In this document: positions 24,471 through 33,429 of the stretch, one piece after another
How positions within the stretch are numbered: position 1 is the first letter of the stretch
Layout: the number at the start of each line of letters is the position of its first letter
Origin: Nonomuraea aurantiaca
GTDB lineage: Bacteria; Actinomycetota; Actinomycetes; Streptosporangiales; Streptosporangiaceae
Assembly: GCF_020215705.1 (NCBI RefSeq)
Contig: NZ_JAIWNB010000022.1
Span: 62,001-126,000 of the forward strand
Reading direction: 5' to 3'
DNA length: 64,000 nucleotides
Program-made: the position numbers and the translations under genes
The notes under the pieces: generated by a model
What the model was told of the DNA's origin: nothing
The model's database searches: none
The model's input: the letters and a program-made list of their open reading frames with translations, nothing else

Positions 24471-26009
24471 TCAGCTCTCCAGCAGGTGGCCGTGCCGCTC
24501 CCTGATCTCCCTGCGTAAGAGTTTGCCGGGCCCGCCGGAGGCATCCTCGAAGTGCGGCAGCGCGTCGGCCACCAGGATGTGGTCCGGCCGCTGGTGCGGC
24601 GCTAGGATGTCGTCCAGAGTCCGCGCGAGCTTGGCCGCGTCGAGCGAGTGCCCGGCACGCGCCACCACGGCCAGCAGGATCCGCTGCTCGGCGGCGTCCT
24701 GCCCTTCCACGTGCGCGGGCACCCCGACCGCCCCGGCCTCCGCCACGCCGTCGAGCGCGGCCGCGGCCTCCTCGACCGCGACCGGCTGGGTCCAGACACC
24801 GCCCTTGAGAATCGCGTCCTCGCGCCGCCCGAGCACACGCAGCACGCCGTCGGAGGAGACGGAGCCGAGGTCGCCGCCGACGTACCACTCGCCGCGCAGC
24901 ACCTCCGCGGTCTTGTCCGGCAGTCCGTCGTAGCCGGACATCCGGTGCGGCCCGGCCAGGTTGATCTCGCCGACCTCGTCCACCACGCGGCGGCCCGACG
25001 GGCCGGTCACCCGGACGGCGTTGCCGGTGCGCGCCCGGCCGGACGAGCCGAGCGGCGTGGAGCCGTCGTCCACCCGGCCCATGCAGGTGTAGGGGGCCTC
25101 GGTCTGGCCGTAGTAGGAGTAGACGCCCGCATCGGGCAGCCGGTCCTTGATCCGGCCGAGCATCGTGGCCGTCAGCGGCTCGCCGCCCAGCATGATCACC
25201 CGGATGGACGACAGGTCCACCGCCTCGTGCTCCGACGAGCCGAGCAGCGCCGCGTAGAACGACGGGATCTGCGACACGTGGGTGACCCGCTCGCGCGGCA
25301 CGACGCGCAGGAAGTTCGCCGGGCCCCAGTCCTGCTCCAGCACCAGCCGCATCCCGGCGTACAGGGCGGGTCCGACGATGGCCGGGAAGCCGATGCCCCA
25401 GATGATCGCGCCCGTGCCGAACACCGCGTCGGGCCCGCGCGGCACGTCGAGCCAGATCTGCGCGGTCGCCAGCGACGAGGCGTGCGTGTGGACGACGGGC
25501 TTGGGCAGCCCGGTCGTCCCCGAGGTGTAGTAGAGCGCGAGCGGATCGTCGTGGAAGCCCCCGAGCGGCGGCTCCTCCTCCGAACCGGCCGAGAGGTCGG
25601 ACGCGTTGATCCAGGTGGTGATGGCGGGCAGCGACGGCCTGATCTCCGCGACCACCTCCTCCACGGTCGAGTCGTACACGAACGCCGTGCACCCCGACTG
25701 CTCCACCACCGCGCGCAGCGTCTCGACCGGCCAGTACGGGTTCAGCGCCGCCGTCACCGCGCCGATCTTGGCCTGCGCCAAGTACACCTCCGCCACGTGC
25801 AGCGTCTCGTTCAGCAGCGCGGCCACCCGCCGCCCCGGGGTGACGCCCGCGGCGAGCAGCGCGTGCGCGCGCCGGTTGACGGTCCTGTTCAGCTCGTCAT
25901 AGGTGAAGCTCCGCTCGCCGCAGTAGGTGAGCGCCACCCGGTCGGGGGTGCTCATCGCCGCGGCGGTCAGGATCGCGTGGCCATAGTTGCCGTACGGTGA
26001 TCGCGCCAT
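24471..26009 (-). CDS. AMP-forming acyl-CoA synthetase
   Basis: A 512-residue ANL-superfamily ligase with a canonical phosphate loop (YYTSGTTGLPKPVVHTH), the YYGQTEAP motif, and the GDLG and RREDAILKGG hinge region. It activates a carboxylic acid as acyl-AMP and then acyl-CoA. The C-terminal catalytic Lys is expected in GPGKLLRREI. The ATG at 26009 follows GGAGG. It precedes an NDP-forming ligase, so this operon has two chemically different acyl activators. The acyl substrate cannot be read from the sequence. Confidence 0.88.
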   Translation of the reverse strand: MARSPYGNYGHAILTAAAMSTPDRVALTYCGERSFTYDELNRTVNRRAHALLAAGVTPGRRVAALLNETLHVAEVYLAQAKIGAVTAALNPYWPVETLRAVVEQSGCTAFVYDSTVEEVVAEIRPSLPAITTWINASDLSAGSEEEPPLGGFHDDPLALYYTSGTTGLPKPVVHTHASSLATAQIWLDVPRGPDAVFGTGAIIWGIGFPAIVGPALYAGMRLVLEQDWGPANFLRVVPRERVTHVSQIPSFYAALLGSSEHEAVDLSSIRVIMLGGEPLTATMLGRIKDRLPDAGVYSYYGQTEAPYTCMGRVDDGSTPLGSSGRARTGNAVRVTGPSGRRVVDEVGEINLAGPHRMSGYDGLPDKTAEVLRGEWYVGGDLGSVSSDGVLRVLGRREDAILKGGVWTQPVAVEEAAAALDGVAEAGAVGVPAHVEGQDAAEQRILLAVVARAGHSLDAAKLARTLDDILAPHQRPDHILVADALPHFEDASGGPGKLLRREIRERHGHLLES

Positions 26010-26044
26010 CGGGGTGCCTCCGTCGTCAGGGGGGTGAAGTGCCG

Positions 26045-26368
26045 TCAGAGGGGTGAGTAGAGGACGAAGACGTTTCCTGAGGGATCGCGCAGCACGGCCC
26101 GCGTCTCGTGCGGCCCGTCCTCGGGCTCGCGCACCACTTCGGCGCCGCGCGCCACCAGATCGGGTACGGCCTGCCGTACGCTGTCCACCTTGAAGGACGG
26201 CGCGGCCGAGGCGGTGACATGCTCGGCGGGGCCGGCCAGCGCCACGGTGACGCCACCGCCGTTCAGCGCGGCGAACCTGTCACCGTCACGGAACTTCACC
26301 GGCAGCCCGTAGAAGGCGATCGCCTCGTCCAGGTCGGCCACGGGTATGAGCACGTTGCCAACGATCAC
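26045..26368 (-). CDS. Small VOC-family protein
   Basis: A 107-residue glyoxalase-fold protein (NVLIPVADLDEAIAFYG at the start; a late LRDPSGNVFVLYSP). The GTG at 26368 overlaps the DUF35 stop (GTGA) and has GGAGG upstream. Metal ligands are incomplete in both modules, so it may be a binding protein or a methylmalonyl-epimerase-like isomerase. It is probably part of the same acyl-CoA pathway as its operon partners. Confidence 0.72.
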   Translation of the reverse strand: MIVGNVLIPVADLDEAIAFYGLPVKFRDGDRFAALNGGGVTVALAGPAEHVTASAAPSFKVDSVRQAVPDLVARGAEVVREPEDGPHETRAVLRDPSGNVFVLYSPL

Positions 26369-26724
26369 GCGGGCCTCCAATGCGGTAGGTCGTCCACGAA
26401 CGTCACCCGCACCGGCATCCCGATGCGGACCTCCTCCGGTGCGCACTCCACGACCTGGCCGAACACGCGCGCGCCTTCGGGCAGGTCGACCCAGGCCAGC
26501 ACGTACGGCTCGCGGCCCCGGTAGCCGGGCGCGAACGAGCGGTGCACCACGGTGTACGTGTGCACCACGCCCGCGCCGGAGACCGGCTCGAAGACGAGGT
26601 CGCCACCGCACCGGGGACAGTCGGCCTCGGGGAGGTGGACCCGCCGATCGCAGGCCGTACAGCGCTGGACGACCAGCTCGCCGCGCCTGCAGGCGGCCCA
26701 GTAGGCGGAGGTGTCACAGGTCAT
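26365..26724 (-). CDS. DUF35 OB-fold protein with zinc ribbon (acyl-CoA-binding partner)
   Basis: A 119-residue protein with an N-terminal rubredoxin-like zinc knuckle (CTACDR...CPRCGG) and a C-terminal OB fold (VHTYTVVHR, FGQVVEC). DUF35 proteins usually accompany thiolase-fold enzymes. In mycobacterial side-chain degradation such a domain is needed by the Ltp2 aldolase. No thiolase is adjacent here; the nearest candidate is the Ltp-like protein at 46.4 kb. It opens a five-gene operon behind the operator at 26735-26750. Confidence 0.82.
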   Translation of the reverse strand: MTCDTSAYWAACRRGELVVQRCTACDRRVHLPEADCPRCGGDLVFEPVSGAGVVHTYTVVHRSFAPGYRGREPYVLAWVDLPEGARVFGQVVECAPEEVRIGMPVRVTFVDDLPHWRPA

Positions 26725-26734
26725 CGCTAGCCAA

Positions 26735-26750
26735 GCTAGCGCACGCTTGG
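26735..26750 (-). promoter_or_regulatory. 16-bp operator of the CCAAGCG-NN-CGCTTGG type, DUF35 operon
   Basis: On the minus strand CCAAGCGTGCGCTAGC, identical in 15 of 16 bases to the copy at 15480. A second overlapping palindrome, CGCTAGC-TTG-GCTAGCG on the minus strand (26725-26741), reaches the start codon. A TAGCTT hexamer lies 8 nt before the ATG, so the site covers the promoter. Confidence 0.65.
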
Positions 26751-26763
26751 TTGCGCGACAACC

Positions 26764-28569
26764 CTAGCCGGCGGGTTCCTCGGCGAGCGAGGCCACGGGC
26801 TCCTCCGAGGTCAGCGAATCGTTCGGCGAAACCGAATCAGCGTTCGGTGAGGCGAAGGCCGGGGCGTCGGCGGTGTGCGGCGGGTCGGAGGGCAGGGCGA
26901 AGGGCGGCTGGGACGGCGTCGGGGTGGCGTGCTCCTGGGTGGGAGTGGCCGACGTCGAGGGCGAGGTGCTGGGTGCCGGGCAGGGCGGCCCGTCCACGGT
27001 CACTTCGCTGACCTGCGGGCCGTTGGCCGCCGCCGGCTCGGTCAGCAGCAGGAGGCCGAAGTGCGCCTGCTTGCCGCAGCCGACGGCGCCCAGGTCGCGG
27101 GCCACGGCGTCGGTGTAGGAGGTCTGTCCGGTGAGCGTGCGGGTCTCCTGGTGCACCGTGCGGGCCTGGCCGTCGCCGTCGCGCCGCGTGTACGTGATGC
27201 GCAGCCGCACCGGTCCCCGCCCCTCGGCGGCCACGCGCACCGCGCCCGCCGAGCCGGTCCACTGGACGATGTCCGCCGACCGCACGGCCGGACTGGGCAG
27301 CGCCCGGGAGGGCTGCCGCGAGGCGGTGGGAGAGGGTAAGGGGGGAGAGGATGTGGCCGACGGTACGGGAACGGCCGTCGCCGTCCTGGCCGTGGGACGG
27401 CTGGTCGCCGAGGTCCGGCGGACCGGGGTCTTGTCGTCGACCGGGGTGGGTTCCAGCTGTTCGGACGTCTTCGGCTGCGGCATGAGCACGGTGCCCGCCG
27501 GGCCGGGGGCCAGCCGCCCGTCCGAGAGCACCACCGCGATCAGCACGGCGACGGCCGTCGCGCCCGCGATCCACAGGTGCGGCGGCAGCTTGGGCACGGT
27601 GATCCGCCGGCGGCGGACCGCCCCCAGGGTGGCGGTCGGCGTGTCGGTCCTGGCCAGGGGGAAGCGGAGCGCGAGCAGCGTGGCCAGCTCGCCGAGATGG
27701 CGGCGCCCGCGCTTCTCCCAGTCGGGCCCGTAGCCGGCGACCGCGTCCTCCTCCAGCTCCGCCGCGAACTGCCGGGCCGAGGCGTACCTGACCACCGGAT
27801 CCTTGGCCAGCCCGCGCCGGAGCAGGTCGCGCAGCGAGTCGGGGGCGACCTCCAGCGGCACCGGCTCGACCAGGTGCTTGTCGCGCAGCGACGGGACGTC
27901 CTCCGCCTTGTACGGGGGGCGCCCCTTGACGGCCTCGAACAGCAGGCACGCCGCCGCGTAGAGGTCCGCGGGCGGCCCCGCGTCCCCCTGCGTCCACAGC
28001 TCGGGCGACATGTACGGCGGGGTGCCCGCCGGCACTCCCGGCTCCTCGGCGTGCACCACCACCCCGAAGTCGGTCAGCTTGCTCGTGCCGTCGGCCTGGA
28101 CCAGCACGTTCTCCGGTTTGACGTCCCGGTGGGCCACGCCCTTGTCATGGGCCGCGGCCAGGGCCAGGAGCGTGCTCTTCAGCACCGCCAGCGCCGCCTC
28201 CGGGCTGGTCCTGCCGTGCTCGGCCAGGATCGTCCGCAGCGACACCCCGTCGACCAGCTCCATCACCACCGCGGCCCTGGTCGGGGTCTCCACGAACTCG
28301 TAGAGCTGGACCACGTTCGGGTCGTCGAGCTCGACGAGTGAGGGGGCGTCCGTCCGGAAGCGGTCCATGAACTCGGTGTCCCGGCGCAGGGTCGCGTTCA
28401 GGTATTTGATCGCGACGTAGGCTCCGGTGGCCTGGTAGGTGGCGAGGAACACGCGGCCCGTGTGCCCCGCGCCGAGCTGGCGTACTTCTCGGTAACCAGG
28501 GACCAAGGCGAACCCCCATAGCGCAGCCGTCTCTCGTTCGACGGTCTCATCCAGGGTTCCGGTTGTCAC
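26764..28569 (-). CDS. Membrane Ser/Thr protein kinase (PknB-type)
   Basis: A 601-residue kinase: glycine loop LGAGHTGRV, Lys55 in VAIKYL, HRD at 147-149, DFG at 167-169 and a GTPPYMSPEL activation segment. One membrane span lies at about 332-348. It is followed by an extracellular Thr/Ser/Pro-rich stalk, a small folded region (about 440-530) and a second Pro/Thr-rich tail. There are no PASTA repeats, so its sensor is not the usual muropeptide-binding type. The GTG at 28569 is chosen as the last start before the conserved region; a longer frame to 28638 would run into the operator of the divergent gene. Confidence 0.88.
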   Translation of the reverse strand: MTTGTLDETVERETAALWGFALVPGYREVRQLGAGHTGRVFLATYQATGAYVAIKYLNATLRRDTEFMDRFRTDAPSLVELDDPNVVQLYEFVETPTRAAVVMELVDGVSLRTILAEHGRTSPEAALAVLKSTLLALAAAHDKGVAHRDVKPENVLVQADGTSKLTDFGVVVHAEEPGVPAGTPPYMSPELWTQGDAGPPADLYAAACLLFEAVKGRPPYKAEDVPSLRDKHLVEPVPLEVAPDSLRDLLRRGLAKDPVVRYASARQFAAELEEDAVAGYGPDWEKRGRRHLGELATLLALRFPLARTDTPTATLGAVRRRRITVPKLPPHLWIAGATAVAVLIAVVLSDGRLAPGPAGTVLMPQPKTSEQLEPTPVDDKTPVRRTSATSRPTARTATAVPVPSATSSPPLPSPTASRQPSRALPSPAVRSADIVQWTGSAGAVRVAAEGRGPVRLRITYTRRDGDGQARTVHQETRTLTGQTSYTDAVARDLGAVGCGKQAHFGLLLLTEPAAANGPQVSEVTVDGPPCPAPSTSPSTSATPTQEHATPTPSQPPFALPSDPPHTADAPAFASPNADSVSPNDSLTSEEPVASLAEEPAG

Positions 28570-28634
28570 GACTCCAGATATTTCGCCAGATGTCAGGGGA
28601 TTATGGCCCCGAGGCCCGGGTGATATGTTCGAAG

Positions 28635-28650
28635 CCAAGCAAGCGCTCGG
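28635..28650. promoter_or_regulatory. Operator-like palindrome before the isochorismatase-fold/SDR pair
   Basis: CCAAGCAAGCGCTCGG fits the 16-bp operator family with two arm mismatches. It also contains a degenerate KstR2-like core (AGCAAGCGCTCGGC). It lies 17 bp before the ATG at 28668, which has its own GGAGG ribosome site. Confidence 0.5.
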
Positions 28651-28667
28651 CTAAGTGGAGGCTTCGC

Positions 28668-29273
28668 ATGGATCGTACGGCCGTGCTGGTCATGGAGATG
28701 CAGCGGGGCGTCGTCGGCGATCTAACGAAATTTCCGGACCTGGTGGTCGCGTGCCAGCAGCGTGGCGTCGTACGCAACGCCGTCTCCGTACTCCAGGCGG
28801 CCAGGGCGGCCGGCCTCCCGGTGATCCACTGCACCGCCGCCTTCCGCGCCGACCGGGCCGGCTCCCACACCCACAACAGCCCGTTCATCACCGCCCTGCT
28901 CAAGGACCCCGGCCACATGCTGGAGGGCACACCGGCCGTGGAGGTGCTGCCCGAGCTGCTGGCCGACACGGATCTGGAGAGCCGGCGCCACCACGGGTTC
29001 TCCCCGTTCACGGGGACCTCGCTCGACATGACGCTGCGCTCGCTGGACGTCACGCACGTGGTGGCCGTCGGGCTCTCGCTCAACCTGGGCATCCCCGGGC
29101 TGGCCCTGGAGGCGGTGAACCTCGGCTACCGGGTCACCGTGGTGACCGACGCCGTCGCGGGCGTACCGGACGGCTACGCGCTGGCCGTACTGAAGCACAC
29201 GATCCCCCTCCTGGCCGCCCGCACCACCGCGGCCGAGCTGGTCGAGGAGTGGAAGGCGGGCGGCGAGCGGTGA
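28668..29273 (+). CDS. Isochorismatase-fold protein lacking the catalytic triad
   Basis: A 201-residue protein with the cysteine-hydrolase fold (AVLVMEMQRG at the start, HTHNSPFITALL, HHGFSPFTGTSLDMTLRSL). The family triad is Asp (usually in DMQ), Lys and Cys (GVATNVCV). Here these positions read Glu10, His/Arg and Gly (GLSLNLGIPG), so ordinary hydrolase chemistry is unlikely. The ATG at 28668 follows GGAGG. It is coupled (TGATG) to an SDR gene and follows an operator-like palindrome. It may be a binding protein or catalyse a different reaction. Confidence 0.78.
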   Translation: MDRTAVLVMEMQRGVVGDLTKFPDLVVACQQRGVVRNAVSVLQAARAAGLPVIHCTAAFRADRAGSHTHNSPFITALLKDPGHMLEGTPAVEVLPELLADTDLESRRHHGFSPFTGTSLDMTLRSLDVTHVVAVGLSLNLGIPGLALEAVNLGYRVTVVTDAVAGVPDGYALAVLKHTIPLLAARTTAAELVEEWKAGGER

Positions 29274-30010
29274 TGGAGGGGATGCGGCTCGACGGGCGCG
29301 TGGCAGTCGTGACCGGCGGAGCGGGCGCGATCGGCGCGGCGATCGCCACGGACCTCGCCGCGCTGGGCGCCCGGGTGGTGGTCGCCGACGTGGACCTGCC
29401 GGGAGCCGAGAGGGTGGCCGCGGGGCTGCCGGGGGCCACTGCCCTGGCCGTCGACCTCGCCTCGCCCTCCTCCATCGAGCGGTTCTGTGACGCGGCCGGG
29501 CCGGTCGACATCCTCGTGCACAACGCCGGGGTGTCGATCGTGGAGCCGTTCATCGCCGGCGACCCGGCGAACTGGGATCTCATGTGGCAGGTCAACCTGC
29601 GCGGCCCGATGCTGATGACCAAGCTGATGCTGCCGGGCATGATCGAGCGGGAGTGGGGGCGGCTGGTGTTCATCTCGTCGGACGGCGCCAGGGCGGGCTC
29701 CGGCGGCGAGGGCGCCTACGCGGCCACCAAGGCGGGGCTGTTCGGCCTGGCCAAGACGCTCGCCCGCGAGGCGGCCAGGGCGCACGTCACCGCCAACGTG
29801 GTCTGCCCTGGACCCACCGACACGCCGATGCTCCGGCGCGTCTCGGCGGCCGAGCCAGGACTGGTCGACAAGATCGTCAGGACCGTCCCGCTCCGCCGCC
29901 TGGGCACGCCCGCCGACGTGGCGGGCCTGGTCGCCTACCTGTGTACGGAACGCGCCGCCTACATCACCGGCCAGACGCTGTCGGTCAGCGGCGGCGTGAC
30001 GATGCAGTGA
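29273..30010 (+). CDS. Short-chain dehydrogenase/reductase
   Basis: A 245-residue SDR with the cofactor motif GGAGAIG near residue 15, Asp after beta2 (VVADVDL, favouring NAD), NAG, catalytic Ser in FISSDGA and YAATK. The C-terminus TGQTLSVSGGVTMQ is typical of 3-ketoacyl-reductase-like members. The start is the ATG at 29273 overlapping the upstream stop (TGATG); the ATG at 29282 behind GGAGGGG is an alternative. Its operon position suggests it oxidises a hydroxyacyl or hydroxysteroid compound. Confidence 0.85.
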   Translation: MEGMRLDGRVAVVTGGAGAIGAAIATDLAALGARVVVADVDLPGAERVAAGLPGATALAVDLASPSSIERFCDAAGPVDILVHNAGVSIVEPFIAGDPANWDLMWQVNLRGPMLMTKLMLPGMIEREWGRLVFISSDGARAGSGGEGAYAATKAGLFGLAKTLAREAARAHVTANVVCPGPTDTPMLRRVSAAEPGLVDKIVRTVPLRRLGTPADVAGLVAYLCTERAAYITGQTLSVSGGVTMQ

Positions 30011-30057
30011 CGACGCGACGCATGACGCGAAGCACGACCCCGATGAGGCCGACGCGA

Positions 30058-31311
30058 TCACAGGGATCGGTAGACGGCCTCCATGAGGCGGATCGCCCGC
30101 TGGTTGCCGGCGAAGACGTCGGCCATCTTGTTCATGACATATCCGGCGGCCACGCCGTACTTGGGGTCGGCCAGGCCGATGGACCCGCCCACGCCGGTGT
30201 GCCCGAACGCGGTCACGGACGGCACGAAGAACGACATGGCGGGCCGCATGAAGCCGAGCCCGAACGCGCTCTCCAGCAGCAGGACCTGGTCGGGCCCCGA
30301 CGCCCGGGGCCGGATGGCGTCCGCCAGCGTCTCCGGACGCAGCAGGTCGCCGGCGAGCAGCGAGCGGTAGAACGCCGCCAGGGACCTGGCCGTCGTGACG
30401 AGACCCACGGCGGGCCACCCGGCGCGCAGCATCACGGGGTTGTTGGCCCCGCCCTGAAGGTCCTGGATGCGCGGGTTGCCCATGGTGCGGTTCATCAGGC
30501 TGTTCGGGTCCCCGGCGGCCAGGGCGATCGCGGCGATCGGATCCTTCGGCGGCCCGATGGGCACGCGGGGCAGGACACCGGGGGCGCGGCGGGCCGGCCC
30601 GCTTCCGGCCCCGGCCGAGGGCATGCTCCCGCTCCCGCTCTCATTCCCGGCCGTGGGCAGGCTCCGGCCGCTCTCGCTGCCGGGCGGCGGCTCCGCGGTC
30701 AGCCGGGCGGCCCTGGCGATCACGTCGTCGGGCGCCCCCACCCACAGGTCGAGACCGAGCGGTCCGGAGATCTCCGCCGCCACCAGCTCACCCACCGACT
30801 TGCCCGTCACCCGGCGTACGACCTCGCCCACGAGGAACCCGTACGTCAGGGCGTGATACCCGTGCGCCGACCCGGGCCGCCAGATCGGCCGCTGCCCGGC
30901 CAGGCGCGCCGCGATCGCGGGCTGGTCCTCGAACTCCGCCACCGGCACCCGCTCGTCCAGCGCGGGCAGCCCCGCCTGATGACTGAGCAGGTGCTCGACG
31001 GTGACGCGCTGCTTGGCCCGCACCCCGAACTCCGGCCAGACCTCCGCCACCGGCGCGGTCACGTCCACCAGCCCCCGTTCGGCCAGCTGGAGCAGCACGG
31101 TCGCGGTGATCGCCTTGGTGCACGAGTAGGCGAAGACGGGGGTGTCCTCCTCCCACGGCCGTTCGGTGCGGCGGTCGGCCACGCCGTCCCACAGGTCCAC
31201 GACCAGTTCGCCGTCGAGGTAGACGGCGAACGCGGCCCCCAGCTCGAGGCCGTCGGCGAAATGGCGTTCGAACGCCTCGCGCACGCGGGAGAACCGGGGA
31301 TCGCAGTGCAT
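30058..31311 (-). CDS. Serine hydrolase of the class C beta-lactamase/esterase family
   Basis: A 417-residue protein: nucleophile motif SCTK (Ser63, Lys66), a YHALTYG segment with the general-base Tyr, and HTG near the C-terminus. It has no signal peptide, so it is a cytoplasmic esterase (EstB/LACTB-like) rather than a resistance beta-lactamase. A Gly/Ser/Pro-rich insertion sits at about 210-245. The ATG at 31311 follows GGAGG. It is divergent, with only 30 bp between, from a cyclase-family gene. Steroid-degradation loci often carry such esterases, but no substrate is shown here. Confidence 0.85.
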   Translation of the reverse strand: MHCDPRFSRVREAFERHFADGLELGAAFAVYLDGELVVDLWDGVADRRTERPWEEDTPVFAYSCTKAITATVLLQLAERGLVDVTAPVAEVWPEFGVRAKQRVTVEHLLSHQAGLPALDERVPVAEFEDQPAIAARLAGQRPIWRPGSAHGYHALTYGFLVGEVVRRVTGKSVGELVAAEISGPLGLDLWVGAPDDVIARAARLTAEPPPGSESGRSLPTAGNESGSGSMPSAGAGSGPARRAPGVLPRVPIGPPKDPIAAIALAAGDPNSLMNRTMGNPRIQDLQGGANNPVMLRAGWPAVGLVTTARSLAAFYRSLLAGDLLRPETLADAIRPRASGPDQVLLLESAFGLGFMRPAMSFFVPSVTAFGHTGVGGSIGLADPKYGVAAGYVMNKMADVFAGNQRAIRLMEAVYRSL

Positions 31312-31341
31312 CAAGACCTCCGACAGGAAGGGAGCACGTAC

Positions 31342-32250
31342 TTGGCAGCCGAGCCTAACAATTGGGGACGTTTCGGCCCAGAGGACCAGCGGGGCACGCT
31401 CAATCTGCTCACTGGCAACTTGGTACTGGCCGGATTGGCCACCGCGCGGACCGGCCAGGTTCTCAGCCTGTCCATGCCGATCAGGGGTGCCACCTCCTCG
31501 CCCGCGCCCGGCACCGTGCCCCATCTGAAGGGCCGCCCGCTGCCGCAGCACTTCATGTCGGTAGACGGCGGCGACTACGCGGCCGGCGCCCGGCCGGTGG
31601 GCGCGGGGCTGCGGGTGGCCGACGACGCGCTGATCGTCACCCACCACGGCACGACCACGCACATGGACGCGCTCTGCCACATGTGGTCGGGCGACGAGCT
31701 CTACAACGGCCACCCCGCCGCGCGCGTACGCTCCTACGGCGCCACCCGGTGCGGCATCGAGCAGGTGGGCGGGGTCGTCGCCAGGGGAGTCCTGTTCGAC
31801 GTGCCCCGCCACCTCGGGCTCGACCACCTGCCCGCCGACTTCCGTATCCCGGCGGAGCTGCTGGCGGAGATCGCCGTGCCGCGCGCGGGTGACGTCGCGG
31901 TGATCCGTACCGGCTGGCCCGCCGTGTGGCAGCGGTCGCGGGAGGAGTACTGGTCGGGACAGCCGGGACTGTCGGCCGAGGCGGGGCGCTGGCTGGCCGA
32001 GCGGGACGTCTCGGTGGTGGCCGCCGACAACGCCGCGATCGGCGGGCTGAACGCCCACCAGCTCGCCGACGAGGCGCTCGACGACGATCTCCACCTCATC
32101 CTGCTCCACCGCCATGGCATCCACCTGATCGAGCTGCTCTGGCTGGAGGAGCTGAGCGCGGCGGGCCGTACGGAGTTCGTGTTCGTCGCGGCCCCGCTCA
32201 GGATCGAGGGCGGGACCGGGAGCCCGCTCAACCCACTGGCGATCCTCTGA
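31342..32250 (+). CDS. Cyclase-family (kynurenine formamidase-like) hydrolase
   Basis: A 302-residue metal-dependent hydrolase with the family motif HHGTTTHMDALCHMW, the expected HxGTxxDxxxH zinc or manganese site. The TTG at 31342 is taken as start because GGAG lies 7 nt before it and no ATG or GTG occurs before the conserved region. Members open amide or lactone-like bonds (kynurenine formamidase, isatin hydrolase). It diverges closely from the serine hydrolase and runs toward the P450 gene with a 6-bp gap between stops. Confidence 0.82.
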   Translation: MAAEPNNWGRFGPEDQRGTLNLLTGNLVLAGLATARTGQVLSLSMPIRGATSSPAPGTVPHLKGRPLPQHFMSVDGGDYAAGARPVGAGLRVADDALIVTHHGTTTHMDALCHMWSGDELYNGHPAARVRSYGATRCGIEQVGGVVARGVLFDVPRHLGLDHLPADFRIPAELLAEIAVPRAGDVAVIRTGWPAVWQRSREEYWSGQPGLSAEAGRWLAERDVSVVAADNAAIGGLNAHQLADEALDDDLHLILLHRHGIHLIELLWLEELSAAGRTEFVFVAAPLRIEGGTGSPLNPLAIL

Positions 32251-32256
32251 GCCCGG

Positions 32257-33423
32257 TCACCACGTGACAGGCAGGGACTCCACGCCGTAGACCGCCGCGC
32301 GCTCCTTCAGCGGCACTTCGGAGGCGGGCACGGCCAGCCGCAGGCCGGGGAAGCGTTCGAAAAGCCTGCGGAAGCCGATCCGCATCTCGATCCTGGCCAG
32401 CTGCTGCCCCAGGCACTGGTGCACGCCGTGCCCGAAGGCCAGGTGCCGCCGCGCCTCGGCCCGGTCGAGCCGCAGCTCGCCCGGATCGGCGAACCGGCTC
32501 GGGTCCCGGTTGATCGCCGGCAGCGACAACGCGACCGTCTCACCCTTCCTGACCAGCTCGCCCGCCACCTCCACGTCCTCCAGCGCGGCACGCGTCGGTG
32601 CGCCCACGTGCAGGATCGACAGCCAGCGCATCAACTCCTCGACCGCCCCCTCAGCCGCGTCCGCGCTCTCGCCGCTGAACACGGCCCGCTGCTCCGGGTG
32701 CTGCAGCAGCGCGAAGACGCCCAGGCCCAGCATGTTCGCGGTGGTCTCGTGGCCGGCGACGAGCAGGATGAACGCGATGTTCGTCAGCTCCTCGTCGTCG
32801 AGGTCGCCGGTCAGGCCGCTGATCAGGTCGTCGCCCGGTTCGACGCGCTTGCGTCGTACCAGCTCGCCCAGATAGCCGGCGAGCGCCGCCACCTCCGGCA
32901 CGCCCTCCTCGTCGATCGCGACCAGCCGCGCGGTCTGCTCCTGGAAGAAGTCGTGGTCCTCGTACGGCACGCCGAGCAGCTCGCAGATGACCAGGGACGG
33001 GATCGGCAGCGCGTACGCCCGCACCAGGTCCACGGGCGGCCCCGCCGCGGCCATGGCGTCGAGGTGGTCGGCGGTGATCTGTTCGATCCGCGGTTCGAGC
33101 AACCGCATCCTGCGGACCGTGAACTGGCCGGTGAGCAGGCGGCGGTAGCGGGTGTGCTCGGGCGGGTCGGTCGTCGCGAACATGCCGGGCGGAGCGGGCC
33201 GGTCCTGACCGAACGGCGAGGTCATGCGTATCGGATTGTGCTTGAGCTCCTGGCGGGTGCTGAAGCGAGGGTCGCTCAGCACGACCCGCGCGGCCTCGTA
33301 GCCCGTCGCGAGCCAGCCCGCGTGCCCGTCGGGGTAGTCCAGACGCGCCATCGGCGGCAGCTTCCCCAGCTCGGGAGGTGGGTCGAAGGGGCAGCCGGGC
33401 GTTCTCTCCATGGGAAGTCGCAT
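32257..33423 (-). CDS. Cytochrome P450 (CYP105/107-like)
   Basis: A 388-residue soluble P450: I-helix AGHETT, K-helix EELMRW and heme loop FGHGVHQCLGQQLAR with the Cys ligand. The ATG at 33423 lies 6 nt after TACTCT and gives the usual short N-terminus; the ATG at 33411 is an alternative. No ferredoxin or reductase gene is nearby. The AT-rich divergent region contains a likely TetR site over its -35, so the TetR at 33518 probably represses it. The class hydroxylates macrolides, terpenoids or xenobiotics; the substrate is unknown. Confidence 0.88.
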   Translation of the reverse strand: MRLPMERTPGCPFDPPPELGKLPPMARLDYPDGHAGWLATGYEAARVVLSDPRFSTRQELKHNPIRMTSPFGQDRPAPPGMFATTDPPEHTRYRRLLTGQFTVRRMRLLEPRIEQITADHLDAMAAAGPPVDLVRAYALPIPSLVICELLGVPYEDHDFFQEQTARLVAIDEEGVPEVAALAGYLGELVRRKRVEPGDDLISGLTGDLDDEELTNIAFILLVAGHETTANMLGLGVFALLQHPEQRAVFSGESADAAEGAVEELMRWLSILHVGAPTRAALEDVEVAGELVRKGETVALSLPAINRDPSRFADPGELRLDRAEARRHLAFGHGVHQCLGQQLARIEMRIGFRRLFERFPGLRLAVPASEVPLKERAAVYGVESLPVTW

Positions 33424-33429
33424 ATTTTG

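Noticed and set aside
22179..24518. 779-codon open frame on the plus strand
   Set aside because: Antisense to the NDP-forming ligase, with low-complexity Arg/Pro/Gln composition and no motif.
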